Source: Sipunculus nudus
Taxonomy: Eukaryota > Annelida > Sipuncula > Golfingiida > Sipunculidae
Assembly: GCA_026874595.1 (NCBI GenBank)
Contig: CM049322.1
Location: 55,278,386 to 55,342,385 of the forward strand
Length of the DNA: 64,000 bases
Direction of reading: 5' to 3'
Made by a program: the position numbers and the translations under genes. This document shows positions 1 to 11,449 of the stretch, one piece after another. Positions within the stretch are counted from its first letter, which is position 1; each line of letters opens with the position of its first letter. The notes beneath the pieces were generated by a model. It was not told where the DNA came from. It ran no database searches and saw only the letters and a program-made list of their open reading frames with translations.

Positions 1-1600
1 ATGTGATAGATGGACCTATTTTTATTTTTATACTCGGGGAGGGAAGCTTCAAGTAAGTTCTTGCGGATTGCACATACTTAGTTCGTAGCACGTTGTCATC
101 TTTATCCCCATCCGATCGATAACGCCACCTTTGAAAATGAAAAGATGAACACATTTTCAGATTCCGCATCCCGTTTATGTTTGCATGTCAAACGATATAA
201 TTTATTAAAAAGATACACGGAAGCAAAGTAGTTCATTGTTACAGGTAAGGACATTTGGCTTGATATAACGATTAATAATGGAGGATGTATTTTACAATGG
301 CTACTTTTAAAGGTTTCTGTGTTTTCAGTTTCGTTTGATGGCTAAAAAGAGAGTAGTAACGGTAGAACACAGATTAATACTAGGCGTTGTTAAAAAGTAT
401 ACTTAAATATGCCTGGTTTATGTCAAGGGATAACTTACTTGCAGACCATGAGGCGTTGTTAATAATGACGAAAATAAAATTGCATCCCCATGAAGCATTA
501 CAGGTCCCTCTTCCATGCTAGATGTACAGACTCTCTGACGCTAGTGTCATTGGGTTGTACGGACGGCAAGTATTCGGTCAATGAAAGATGTGGCGTGTCA
601 TTTTGACAAGCAAGGTCATGTTTGTATGGGATACCTTCTTTCTAACCCCCGTTAAACAGCTGGTAGACATATTGACATGGCTAATAAAGGCAATTCTTAT
701 TTATAAATGATAAGATCAATCTTAGTCCATTATATTTTATCATATTGCAGTTTGGTCCCGCTTTGACGTACTCTATAACTATAATAAATAACGACTAGAT
801 AAACCTCGTGACCCATGGACTACGACGCTTAGCTTGCAACAACGGCTTAATATACGTTCATGCACGAAAACAACAGTTCATAGCAAAATGCGTTTAACGA
901 AAGATTTATAGTACATGTAGCTTGTGATGTTGAACAATATGCTCTCGTGGTTCTGAGAATAAACAATTGTTTATAAATTCTGTTTGATTACATAAAATCT
1001 TAAAAAAAGATACACTAAAGACAAAAAAGACAGAGTGCTTAAACAGGCAATAGGCCCTGGATACATTGTTCTTTACACAATAACTCATCATGATTTATGA
1101 ATCTTGGGGTGTATATGTTCTCATTTAATTGTGTTGTGAATGGTTAACCAAGGTCCTTTAACTGAATTGACAAAGATTTTTTGAACCATTAATATACCTT
1201 CTTCAAAGACAATATAGTATTAGTTTCGACGTCCCATCTACAGTCAGATGCATGCTCTGTTAAAGTGATATTGGAGCAAATTTACGGACACCATTATATC
1301 TCTTACACTGAAAATAAAGAACTTTAGATTAATGATTTTAAACACAAAATCTTTTACCACCTATAATAAAGACCGGATTGCATGAACCACAGCAGGAAGC
1401 TTCATAAAACCTAAAGGAACAGGAAAAAAAAGTAGGTTAGCCATTGCGTCTGAAAATTAGAAATTATACCATAATAGACTAGCTCTTTGATTGTGTAAAA
1501 TTAAAGGGTATTTCATCGATTGATACATTTCCGTAGGAAACTTGAGATGTTATGCTTATCCTTAAAATGAATTATTCCGCTCTCTGACACCTGTTAACTG
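1..1600. other. Non-coding, no gene seen
   Basis: AT-rich sequence with only short open frames in all six frames. No repeat structure, protein motif or promoter that I could support was found here. Confidence 0.5.
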
Positions 1601-1639
1601 AGTTCCATTCCTTAAACCTTTCACTGAAATAGAACAAAA

Positions 1640-1697
1640 ATGCCGATCTTTCCGTTACAGGCTGTTTGTTTTGTTTGTATTCACGTGTTTTTAACAT
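1640..1697 (+). other. Possible signal-peptide exon
   Basis: An ATG opens 19 codons with a hydrophobic core (residues PLQAVCFVCIHVFLT), followed at 1,698 by the donor-like gtgagg. It ends in phase 1, the phase that the PAN-like exon at 17,428 needs on its 5' side. This is the only signal-peptide-like phase-1 exon I saw upstream of that gene on this strand. It would require an intron of about 15.7 kb, so the link is speculative and the exon may be chance. Confidence 0.2.
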
Positions 1698-1879
1698 GTG
1701 AGGGGCAAATCCAAATAACCCAAACACATTCAACACTGACCTCATTTGTATTTAGTGACCCTTCTAGTTCCGCACATGCGCGACCAACCCCCTTGAGTTA
1801 CATCTTCTTAATATTTGTTAACATTTGCGATTGTACCGTGTTTACTGACAGCTCATGAATACAAATTCCATGCATCCAT

Positions 1880-2130
1880 TACTAACAACCTTAAAAAACC
1901 TTTAATGGCATTATAAAACCTTTCAGAACATTATAAAAAAAACCTTCCATATCATTATCAAAACTTATCATATTACTATAAAAAACTTTAATTGCATTAT
2001 TAAACCTTTTATAGGACTATGAAAACCTGTAATGTCATTATAAAAATCGTTTCATATAGCACAATAAAACCTTTTATAGGATTATGAAAACTTTCATGGC
2101 ATTATAAAAAAACCTTTCATGGCAATACAT
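1880..2130. repeat. Degenerate AT-rich minisatellite
   Basis: About nine imperfect tandem copies of a unit of roughly 25-30 bases built around cattataaaacctttcat. Copies differ by substitutions and small A-run length changes, so the array is old. Confidence 0.7.
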
Positions 2131-3190
2131 AGCTAGGTTGGATTAATATGTAAGCCAGAAATTACATAATTCTGATAAAAAAGGCTAGTGAATCGCCTCC
2201 CAATATTTACCGATGACCTAAATATGTCACCCTTCAAGGCCTAGAACTATGCAGCTAGTATACAACCTTTAAGTTGAAACAATATAAAATTAGGAAGCTG
2301 ATAACTAAATAATGAGCACACTCAAAGACCAGACTGGATATGTTCTAGCAAAATCATACTGACATAGTTTGTGATATCAAAATATAATCCGTTCCCTTTA
2401 ATCTTTTGTTGGCATCATAAGAACCAGACTTAAATGAAATGCAGAAGTGATATTACACTGAAGGCACTGGGAGAGCTAATTAGCTGTAAATGTGTGGTAT
2501 GTTGAAAATCCGTTTCTTGTAAATAAGGGGGTATTCGTCCGTATGGAAACAATATGACTACATCAAACCGGGAGGGCAGACAGTACGACACATAAAGACA
2601 GCTGTACGGCTCCACATGAAACAAAATCATCTGCGCTATATTTTACATTACTTTGACGCACGAGGTGTTTAGAAGAAGTCGCTGTTCTCCAACCGCACAA
2701 AATGTATTTTTCACTTGCTGATCACGTTAATACCTTTGTCAAGTAAGTAAATAACATTACGGGATAAAAAGACCCTGACTGGCGTGTAGGATTATGGCTG
2801 CCCGGGATTACAGCAGGGTGTTAATTATTTTTCTCGATGCTTCGTTTGTTAGCTGTTAACAGGTCGCCAGACGTATTGACGACAACATCCGAGTGTTTTT
2901 CTCAAACCCTGCGGGATATCCACATCTTAGCACCGCAATGTGTTTGATTGTTTAAGAGGACCTTTGTGAACCCGAAGGATCTCGAATCTGCAGTACTTTA
3001 AGAGGAATTTCTTGTACCCGACAGATCTCGAATCTGTTAGGCAAATATTGCAGCTGAATAAACAGTTTAACTTAAGTTACCTAACTGGTGTAGTAAAGAG
3101 CGATTACATAACACAGAAATAAGAACGGTACCCTTGACACTACAGTTCAAGTATAATGTCTCGTAACTAAACCATTATATCTTTCCTTCT
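2131..3190. other. Non-coding, no gene seen
   Basis: No supported feature. It ends at a C21 homopolymer at 3,198-3,218. Confidence 0.45.
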
Positions 3191-3197
3191 CCTCACT

Positions 3198-3218
3198 CCC
3201 CCCCCCCCCCCCCCCCCC
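3198..3218. repeat. Poly-C tract (C21)
   Basis: Twenty-one consecutive C residues follow a pyrimidine-rich run. Such tracts are length-unstable and prone to sequencing error. Confidence 0.9.
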
Positions 3219-3749
3219 GCTTAGGATCAAGAAGCTTTTAGAGGTTGATGCGTTAATTCCTTATTTCTCATCTGGGTCAACATATTATGGGTGGACCTAA
3301 TTGGGTTTCTGTTTACGCTAGATATCCAATATAACTGATTTTGAAAAGCTGGAATTTGGTCACAATATTAGTCCTTAGTCACAAAATTGCACGTGAAATT
3401 TATTTTTGCCCTTCCCTTATTCTTATAATCTTACTCCCATATCCGATCCACAATTAATACCCAGTTTCGGACGGGGAAGGGTTGGAGCTTCGAGTGATAA
3501 CTTGGCGATTGCATACATCTAGTGGATACATCTTTATTGTTCGAACAGTTCTCATGAATTCACTGTTATGTGTTGATAAGCAATTGAAAAGTTCTTATGA
3601 TTCGCGTGTTGGAGATAAATAAACTTTTTGTCTTGCTACGGCGAGTCGTGCTGTTGTATCAATAAGTAGAAATGATGACTGCCCATGATGACCGGTTTCA
3701 ATAGGGAAATGTTTATATTTTCACATAACTACCACTATTACTACCATCT

Positions 3750-3935
3750 TAGCGGCCTGAACAAACGGCCGGGGATAAAACGCTCGGCTCTCTCCACTGA
3801 CGATCCAGGATCGATCCCCGGCATGTAAATGAGAGTGGATTGTAGTTTCCCGTCCAAGGCCGGTGTTTTATTTTCTGGGTTCTCTGATTTATTCCACCCC
3901 TGCAGATTTTCGGACGCCATCACCTGAGCCATGGA
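3750..3935 (+). repeat. Possible SINE-like element
   Basis: It contains a tRNA B-box-like sequence (ggatcgatcccc, about 3,808) and a downstream pyrimidine-rich motif ending ggttctctgatttattcc. It is followed by a CA-rich simple repeat near 3,971. I could not place a convincing A box, so this is only a suspicion of a tRNA-derived SINE. Confidence 0.3.
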
Positions 3936-5012
3936 GTGTGCCGCGATTAGTGATAATTATGATTTGTTATACACACAAGCAGACACAAACACAAACACAC
4001 ACACATGAACGGAGATTAAAGCTATCTACTGGCCGAGGCAATGAACGTCAGGGGTTTATCGGGATTTGCCATTTAAACTTTAAGGCCCTGGTCTCCAGGA
4101 AACTGTATATCTTCATCTGCTGAATGCCACTCATTTTCAAGCTATACAAAAAAAAAAACACACACACAAAAAATCTATAATTTAGGATCTGTCGTTTCGT
4201 CGTAGTCCATGTAACAATGAGCTACCCACGCAAGCCTGAAACAAGAATCTGGCCACATTCTTTTATAAATCAAGATTTCCAGGTTCTCGTTCTTTCGAAG
4301 ATTAAATGTATGAACATTCAGTTCCGGCACCTGTTTATATGGTCACCTTAGCTTTATGATGTCGCCCAGGACCAAACTTGGCGGATAGAAAATTCACCGC
4401 TGGCCTATTGCAAAGACTATTTGACCTTTACTGTGTCACTAATCTTTACGCGGGCCTAGTACAAAATATCTTTTCTATACCCCCTTTATTTATTTTTTTA
4501 AACGGAGGATTCACTGCAGGAAAAAATGTCTTTTATGCAAGCTAATTACCTTTAATACTTTCCCGGAAGGTTCGTTTGGTGCGCAGACACAAGTTCGGGT
4601 GTTCCAACAGAAATTACATCAAAAAGCATGGGCGTTCCGTTGCCGCCATTTTTATTTCTATTTTGCCTGGATATGATCCTGCTTTTCTGCTCAATTAGCA
4701 TATAAACCGCCGCTACTGGGATCCATCTGTTCTTGGGCTTGAATATAATGAAAACATTTTTTTCATGAAACGTTTTTGCTAATAAATATAAAATTTAACA
4801 TCCGAAAAAAAAACCAACGTAGTTACTTAGGACACAGTTAAGTTTTACAGAATGTCACACCTGACACTATACATGAACTTGTAGCCGACATAAGAAGATC
4901 CTTAAAAAAATGTGCATGTACATACATAAAGAATACATTAATTACAAATGGCATAAACAATATATTTAATGTTCAATGAAATCTTTACAATCATTGTATA
5001 TTGAGATTTAGA

Positions 5013-5017
<5 letters not shown>

Positions 5018-5074
<57 letters not shown>
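5018..5074. repeat. (AT)n microsatellite
   Basis: About 28 uninterrupted AT dinucleotides. Confidence 0.95.
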
Positions 5075-5078
<4 letters not shown>

Positions 5079-5535
5079 TTATTTTAATAATGAACATGTT
5101 TAATTTTATATTCAAGTTACAACGCCACCTAATCTGTTTTATTGTGACATACGAACGTTAACCAACGAATGTATACGAATCAATCCCTTATTATGGTATA
5201 ATGTCTGTTTTTATAGGTTTGGACGTATTTTTATCATAAAAATAAGCCCCTTTTTAATTTAAAATTAAGCTGATTCTTTTGTATATAACTTTTGAATGAG
5301 TCACTCTGTCTGTCTGTAGCTACAGTGTAAAATCGCAGGAAATTACTGTAGAATTTACAAGGAAGTCCATTTCCGGCAGAATAGCGGATCGATTAACTGG
5401 CTGTAAATCAATACTCTCCTTTGTTGAGTGTACAATAATGACTTTCAATTTTTAATTAATTACTAACATATATATTGTATTGCCAATTCCATAAGCTGAC
5501 TGTTTTAAACAAATTTTATCTCGGCTACACGGAGA

Positions 5536-5590
5536 TGACGTCACCATGGTCCTTTTTATAAAAGTCTTGTCCTTGTTCTATTTAGCGGCT
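5536..5590 (+). promoter_or_regulatory. CRE + TATA promoter-like site
   Basis: A perfect palindromic CRE (TGACGTCA, 5,536-5,543) lies 14 bases before a good TATA box (TATAAAAG, 5,557-5,564). That would place transcription start near 5,587. No coding exon could be recognised downstream, so the transcript, if any, is unknown. Confidence 0.4.
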
Positions 5591-5899
5591 ATTTCCGCCG
5601 GAAATATTCAGGCGAAGTTTGTCAGCCATCCCCGTGACTTTTTATAATAGTAAGCGGTTTACTCATTATTCCCACGTGCGACCTGGGATTCCAAGGTATT
5701 CGTCTGGTCGGAAAATAGCAGCCGCCAAGGAATATTTTTTAGGTCAGAGGTGAGCGAGGGGACGGAGATACGGCGAGAAGGTACACCAATCACAGTCTGA
5801 AGCTGGGAATCTTTCTTCGGAGACAGTTCCGTGGCCCATCAGACCAGTGACTATTAAGTAGAAGGCGAAGGAACGCTCTGAGGATGACCACGCCCTCAT

Positions 5900-7490
5900 C
5901 CGCAAGTTATATTAGAAACGTGGTTAAGGGGCGTGAGCACGTCACGTGGACACAATGATACCTTCGCCAAGGACAGTTATCACCCTCGCAAAGCAAACAT
6001 TGCCTTCTAGTTGCACATTGCCTTCTTTACATTCTGTGGCATGTACTTTTACTTCAGCCCCCTGCACACGATGCAAACAGCCCTAGAATTCATTGAAGAT
6101 TGTTCTGCATTTGACTGGTGCTCATTGCCAGTGGCCGTTTATTCCTTGGTGTAAAGGGCGCACTGAATGTGGTTAAGATTTGGACAGGGGTCAGACGGGA
6201 GACGGGACGTCTAATTGGGATGTTAACCCACAGCCTGTAACAGTTCTAGAAAGTCTGCCGTCCTAGTTATTACTGTATGCTGCGTATTTATTTTACATAC
6301 TTTGTTTTTTTTTTTATGATTATCCCCATGTGATGGCAGCTGAAAAGATGTATTATATTTTAAATTAAAAATATGTATATGAAACAAAGGTTGAGGTCTA
6401 CAGGAGCAGAACGTACATTAGACTGTATACACCGTGTAACCTTTATACAGATGAAGCCCCATCTGTATATATGATATTCATATTCTGATAAGGTTTTTTA
6501 CATATCAGATTTCACATTTTATTATCTGTATCCGCCGTCTGGTAGGTTCAGACGAGACGAACCTCATTTTTTATTCATTCTGCTTCAAATTGAATTTAAA
6601 CCAGGCTCAAATCACATCTAGACACAACTTAATTTGCTTCCATTTGATGCATTAAATCCCCTGAAATTCAGTCTGGTGGATTAAGAGGTTAAGTCAAGCA
6701 ATAATGAATACAGGAGAAATAGTCAATTTGAAGTGAACCGTTAAAAACGAAGTCTTGTAAACAGACGGCCCGTCAGATGGCGCTGGTGCTCCAGCAGCTT
6801 GGGGCATCTCCACAAGGTTGAGAGACATTATATTTTCTAAATCTTACGTTACGTAGCTTTTTTTTCGGTCTGTTTCCAGTTTTACGGAAAAAGTAATAGA
6901 TATGTAAGCGTACACCCAAGTAACAATCTATTTTTATACTATTGTGACACAGGACTATTTTTCTTTGTCCCGGATATGGGCAGCCCATTCATTCATATCA
7001 GGGCCAGTGTTTGTTCTGGAGCTCGCCAGATGTTTATTGGTGACACAATGACAACACAGGAACATTTGATAAGGGCATGCATGAGCGTGTAGACATGTAG
7101 ACTACGACTTAATACTGGATTGGGCCTTTATAAAAAGATCACGATTTTCAAGTTTTCAGTGTTTTCAGTGAGGGATCGCTTTCCACAGTCTCACCTTACA
7201 GTAAACTGTTTATGAGTATATTCTTTATTGCAGTCATAATTATTAGGTTAGGAAATATCCTCACTATAGACCTTTCAACGAGCATGCGCACTGCGCGTGT
7301 TTGAGCACGGTTCTATTCTCGAGAGTTTGGGGTCACCTCACCTCCGCTTGACAATAAGCAAGCGAGCCGATGATACCAAGTATCCAGTTGCTTCATTTCA
7401 ATAAACAGTAGGTAGAATGCAACCACGTTATAGCTAGATAACTACATATTTTTTCGTAATATGACCTACAATAAAGAAATTGACATCTTT
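5900..7490. other. Non-coding, no gene seen
   Basis: No exon, repeat or RNA gene could be supported in this stretch. Confidence 0.4.
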
Positions 7491-7499
7491 ATTTTATGG

Positions 7500-7651
7500 A
7501 CGTGCGTAGCATAGATTGCTGGATATAGATACAGCGTTTGCAGGTTGGACCCTGTTTCGTTCAATTCCTCACGCTTGCAAGAACGCTACACATTATGCCA
7601 CTGCAAAAAAAAATTTAAAAAAATAAAAATAAAAAAAAAAAATAAAAAAAC
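7500..7651 (+). repeat. Possible short retroposon with A-rich tail
   Basis: A tRNA A-box-like motif (tagcatagattgctgg) and a B-box-like cgttcaattcc are followed after about 60 bases by a long A-rich tail (7,605-7,650). This is the order expected of a tRNA-derived SINE. No target duplication was found. Confidence 0.3.
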
Positions 7652-8104
7652 CACAACACCGTATGCTATGGACTGCCGTGTACGTTAGATGTCTCCGATA
7701 TGTGTCGCTAGTGAAAGGGAAAAGGTATATTTAAGAAAGACTCAGGAAACGTCGAAATAGTGTAATTTCTTGGGTTTTTCTTAGTCAATCTTTTACCTAT
7801 GGATAACATGACGGTATGTTAATACTTATTTGACTTACGACGCTACAAGCAAAGATAATTTTATATTAGATGCCACTGAGGCTCCCGTGCAAACGAATGT
7901 ACACCTGTGCAACTGGGACGGTGTTATTTCCGCCATTATTTCCCTTTCGGGAACATCGCGAATTTAAACCCAAGAGAATAAAAAGCAGTTACACCTGGAA
8001 AGACCGTTAATTCGCTCAGCTAACTATAACAAATTTCTACACTGCAAGGTCACAGTATAGTAAAGCATAACAGACCCCTCATTATTTAATTAATGAAATT
8101 CAGG

Positions 8105-8106
<2 letters not shown>

Positions 8107-8175
<69 letters not shown>
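8107..8175. repeat. (AT)n microsatellite
   Basis: About 34 AT dinucleotides without interruption. Confidence 0.95.
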
Positions 8176-8177
<2 letters not shown>

Positions 8178-9305
8178 CTCATCAAAGGTCTCTGCATGTT
8201 GCGGAAGAAAAAGATTGTAAACATTCCCCTTCTGGCACGTGACCATATTGAACTCGATAACATCATAATTGGATTCAGTGGCTCAGATAATTATGTCACG
8301 GACGTAATTCCCTTTGTACCATACCGTAGAGCTTCTATTAATGAGTACATGATTATATCTCCTCTCTCCGTGCGCTGATCAGGAATAAACTCCTATCTAT
8401 CTACAAAATTTGATCAGTTTTACTAGTTTCTTCTTTAATGTCAATAAAGGAATTAAATATAATCAGGGTTTTCATCAACTGACTGTTGATCCCCGTCAAT
8501 ACTTTAGAAAATCAATTTTAGAAAACTGGTTTTCAGTGTGAAAAGTTCCTTCCTGTTCAATGGAACTGAATTTGTCTTCCTTTAGAAATTGTCTAGGGTT
8601 TTTTTTTCCCACACAGATTTCTGTTTGTCAAGGATAATTTTAAAATAGAGAATTTAAATAAATCACTTACTTTCCAATGGCGGAAAGGCCAATTAAATCT
8701 TTATTCAGTGATTAGCCGTCTTGTTAGCACGCCGCCCAGCTAACACATGAATAAGTATATTGCAAGCCTCTCCAACGAAAATTAACTTCATGATAGTATA
8801 TGCTTATAAAATTGGTGTTCTGCTGTTACGTTAATTCTTAATAAGTCAAATTATTGCCTAGGCCAGTATGCGTTCAGCCCTGTTCGTATGTTTGTGTGTT
8901 CGAATGTTTCTATGTAAAGTATCAATTCCATATATTTCGGGAATGGGTAACTGCAGTTCCATATCACCCTACTGTGGTTGACTTTCTAATCGCGATTAAA
9001 ACGTTCATATTCATCTATAATAATATGTGAATTATCTCACTATATAAGCTCATGTTTTTCTTAATACAATGGTTTCCCAGCAACCCATCCCGGCATACGG
9101 GTTTAATCTCTCCATTAATTCGGTTGTATACGTTGTTATGGTTTGTGTTCGAGTAAACGCAGTCCACGTGTGTCGTTTGATGTAAATGTCAGTACAGTTT
9201 CATGTCTAGACAGTTCCTATTGTAACGTTGTTTATTAAGACTTCAAAAGCAGCGCACCAATTTTAGCATTCATACATGACAAGCCGTAAAGTTCTGCTGT
9301 GAGAT

Positions 9306-9385
9306 GATTGGTCAAAAGACGGACGGGACTAGTGACGTCAGCAGACGTATATAAGCCATGGATAAAAAAAAATCAGCCCGCCAGT
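9306..9385 (+). promoter_or_regulatory. CCAAT-CRE-TATA promoter-like site
   Basis: An inverted CCAAT (gattggtc, about 9,306), a palindromic CRE (TGACGTCA, 9,333-9,340) and a TATA box (TATATAAG, 9,348-9,355) stand in promoter order. This predicts a start near 9,380 (ccagtcagg). The following 250 bases are unusually GC- and CpG-rich for the window, like a 5' UTR or first exon. A possible donor (cag/gtagtt) lies near 9,605. No product can be assigned. Confidence 0.45.
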
Positions 9386-9859
9386 CAGGTTTAGTCTGCA
9401 GGTTGTCTGCGGTCCAGAGGCGGGTCCGTGTTTGTGGACGGCCACGTAGATACCTCTGTTACAGACTTCAGAGTGGATATCGCATTTGCCGACGGACTGG
9501 TAATCCGGCGATGTGTGTCTACCGTGATTGCATACAGTTACAGGCCAGGACGATACATATAAACGCGGAACTATTGTGAATATTGTTGTGCGAAGGCATA
9601 TTCAGGTAGTTCCTGTTGGTGATATCAGCTGCGAGAGACTTTTCTTAAGTATTCCTACAGAGGAGGCAGTAAGCTTTTCTTTCAGTGCTTTCGGACTTTG
9701 CCTTGAGGGGCAAGCGCTTGCTTTAGTGAGGAATTGTGTAGATTGGGAGCGTGAGACGCTGGCGAATCCCTGTGTATGTATTTTGCGAGGGCAGACTGAG
9801 CTAAGTACTGACATCGACAATGACACGTGTGCGCGTCGACCATGTGTGTTTCATGTATG

Positions 9860-9863
<4 letters not shown>

Positions 9864-9917
<54 letters not shown>
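9864..9917. repeat. (AT)n microsatellite
   Basis: An uninterrupted AT run that directly abuts the palindrome at 9,919. Confidence 0.95.
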
Positions 9918-9918
<1 letters not shown>

Positions 9919-9920
<2 letters not shown>

Positions 9921-9976
9921 CTGAAGAAAAACAACACTGTAAATTCGTGAATTTACAGTATTGCTTTTCTTCAGAG
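9919..9976. repeat. Near-perfect 58-bp palindrome
   Basis: Two 28-base arms (9,919-9,946 and 9,949-9,976) are reverse complements with two mismatches and a 2-base spacer. The outer ends read ctctgaagaaaa and ttttcttcagag. It would form a long hairpin and sits between an (AT)n tract and a dispersed repeat. Confidence 0.9.
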
Positions 9977-10041
9977 TTAAACCGCTCTGGCCTTGTCTTT
10001 AGGCCATAGAGCACTTTACAACGGAGGGTAACTCTACCTTC
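9964..10041 (+). repeat. Dispersed repeat, copy 1 (hairpin, microsatellite-linked)
   Basis: It shares about 75 bases with 15,457-15,535, including cactttacaacggagggta. An internal inverted repeat pairs gctctggcc with the later ggccatagagc, with a 2-base bulge. Both copies run directly into dinucleotide repeats, apart from the DNA transposon inserted next to this one. The repeat class is not identified. Confidence 0.75.
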
Positions 10042-10047
10042 TATATA

Positions 10048-11094
10048 CAGTGAAACCTCGTTGTGTCGAACACGGTTAAGTCGAATTCCCGCATGTGTCG
10101 AAGTCGAATATGGGGTCCCTGCAATAAACAGTTAAAACCTTACTAATTTAACTCCGTTTGTGTCGAAGTCGGATGTGTCGAAAACCCTGATGTGTCGAGG
10201 TGTTTTGTTGGTCCCCAGCTAATATTTCTATCGCTTAACTCGAAGTCATGTTTTGATTACAGTCATGACTGGGCCGTGATGACCAGTCATAATTAATTAA
10301 TACCGACAAGGCTCTCACTCATCAAGCGCGATGGGTCTGTCGCTCGACTAGACGTTTTGCCACTTAAATGTTTGGAAAACAGTTGTGCACGGTCAAACAA
10401 CCATACCAGCTGCCGAGACGACCAGTTACATAATTAATACCGGCAAGGGTCTAACTCGACAAGCTTACATACCTAGTCCGTTGTTTACCTATTTGGCCAA
10501 TTAGTCACTCATGGTCATGCCTTTCTTCTCTCGCCGACAAAGCATTAATGAGAAGTTATTGATAAACCAAACATAATCCAATCCTTCCCTTTGATAGGTT
10601 TAGGATAAACATACAGGACTCCATATAATAAAGGGAGGAAGATGAGATCTTTATCAGACTGACTCTTATTTACCATAGAGTAGGTTATACTGTATAACTG
10701 CTATACTTTTATATTGTTCGTGCCCTGTTTGCTATGGCGCCCCGGCCTGCTAAGCGTAAGCTTGATGTAAAGACCATATAAACCTCGTTCAATCTCTCTC
10801 TTTCGTTCTTTCTCTATCTCTCTCTCCACACAGCTTTTCTGTTTCAGTTAGAAATTCTATGATGCTATCGTCTCAACAAAATAAAAGAATGAAAAGAAAT
10901 AATAATAATAAACCTGAAGGATTCACGCAAACATTTATGAGAACTATTTAATATAGGCCCTATACATGTGCAGTATTTATCGATAATAATCAGGATTGAA
11001 GAAGGTTGAATATAATGAACACCGGTTGTCTCGAACTCCGGTTGTGTCGAAGTAAATTCACCAGTCCCTTCCACTTCGACACAACGAGGTTTCA

Positions 11095-11097
<3 letters not shown>
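10048..11097. mobile_element. Non-autonomous pogo/Tc1-like DNA transposon
   Basis: The left end cagtgaaacctcgttgtgtc is matched by its reverse complement at the right end, giving terminal inverted repeats of about 23 bases. TA dinucleotides flank both ends (10,046-10,047 and 11,098-11,099), as expected for a TA target duplication. The CAGT(G)AAACCTCGTT start is typical of pogo-like elements. The interior lacks a transposase frame. Subterminal regions repeat the word tgtgtcgaa several times, which may be transposase binding sites. Length is 1,050 bp. Confidence 0.85.

Positions 11098-11150
<53 letters not shown>
11098..11150. repeat. (AT)n microsatellite
   Basis: AT repeat immediately after the transposon's right end. 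Probably the other half of the microsatellite into which the element inserted. Confidence 0.95.
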
Positions 11151-11153
<3 letters not shown>

Positions 11154-11324
11154 CTTGTATGTGTTAGTGTGGAACGCCTATCCAGAGAAATATTAGCGAC
11201 TTCATCGTCTTTTTGAATGTGTGTGAGAGTTTCAGCCGGTTTGGTTTAACATTTAAAAGAACCTGTTTTCCATTCCTCCGGGGATGTGACACATGTGCAG
11301 GCGCGATGATTCTAAAATAAGGCG

Positions 11325-11435
11325 AAGAAACACAGAAGAAACACCGGTTGAAAATGCTTAATTTGTGAAGTTGCGCCGTACTGCCATCATGTGGCGTGCG
11401 CTATGTTTCTGTTATGCGCCAAAGATCGCGGCTGG
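11325..11435. repeat. Dispersed repeat, pair with 28.14 kb
   Basis: It shares aagaaacaccggttg and a downstream segment (gtgcgctatgttt versus gtgcgcactatgttt) with 28,143-28,265. Class and full boundaries are unknown. Confidence 0.55.
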
Positions 11436-11449
11436 TGCAAGTTTTTCTT

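Noticed and set aside
7280-7400. GC-rich gcatgcgcactgcgcgt, similar to an NRF-1-type promoter site
   Set aside because: A single imperfect match with no TATA, initiator or exon nearby.
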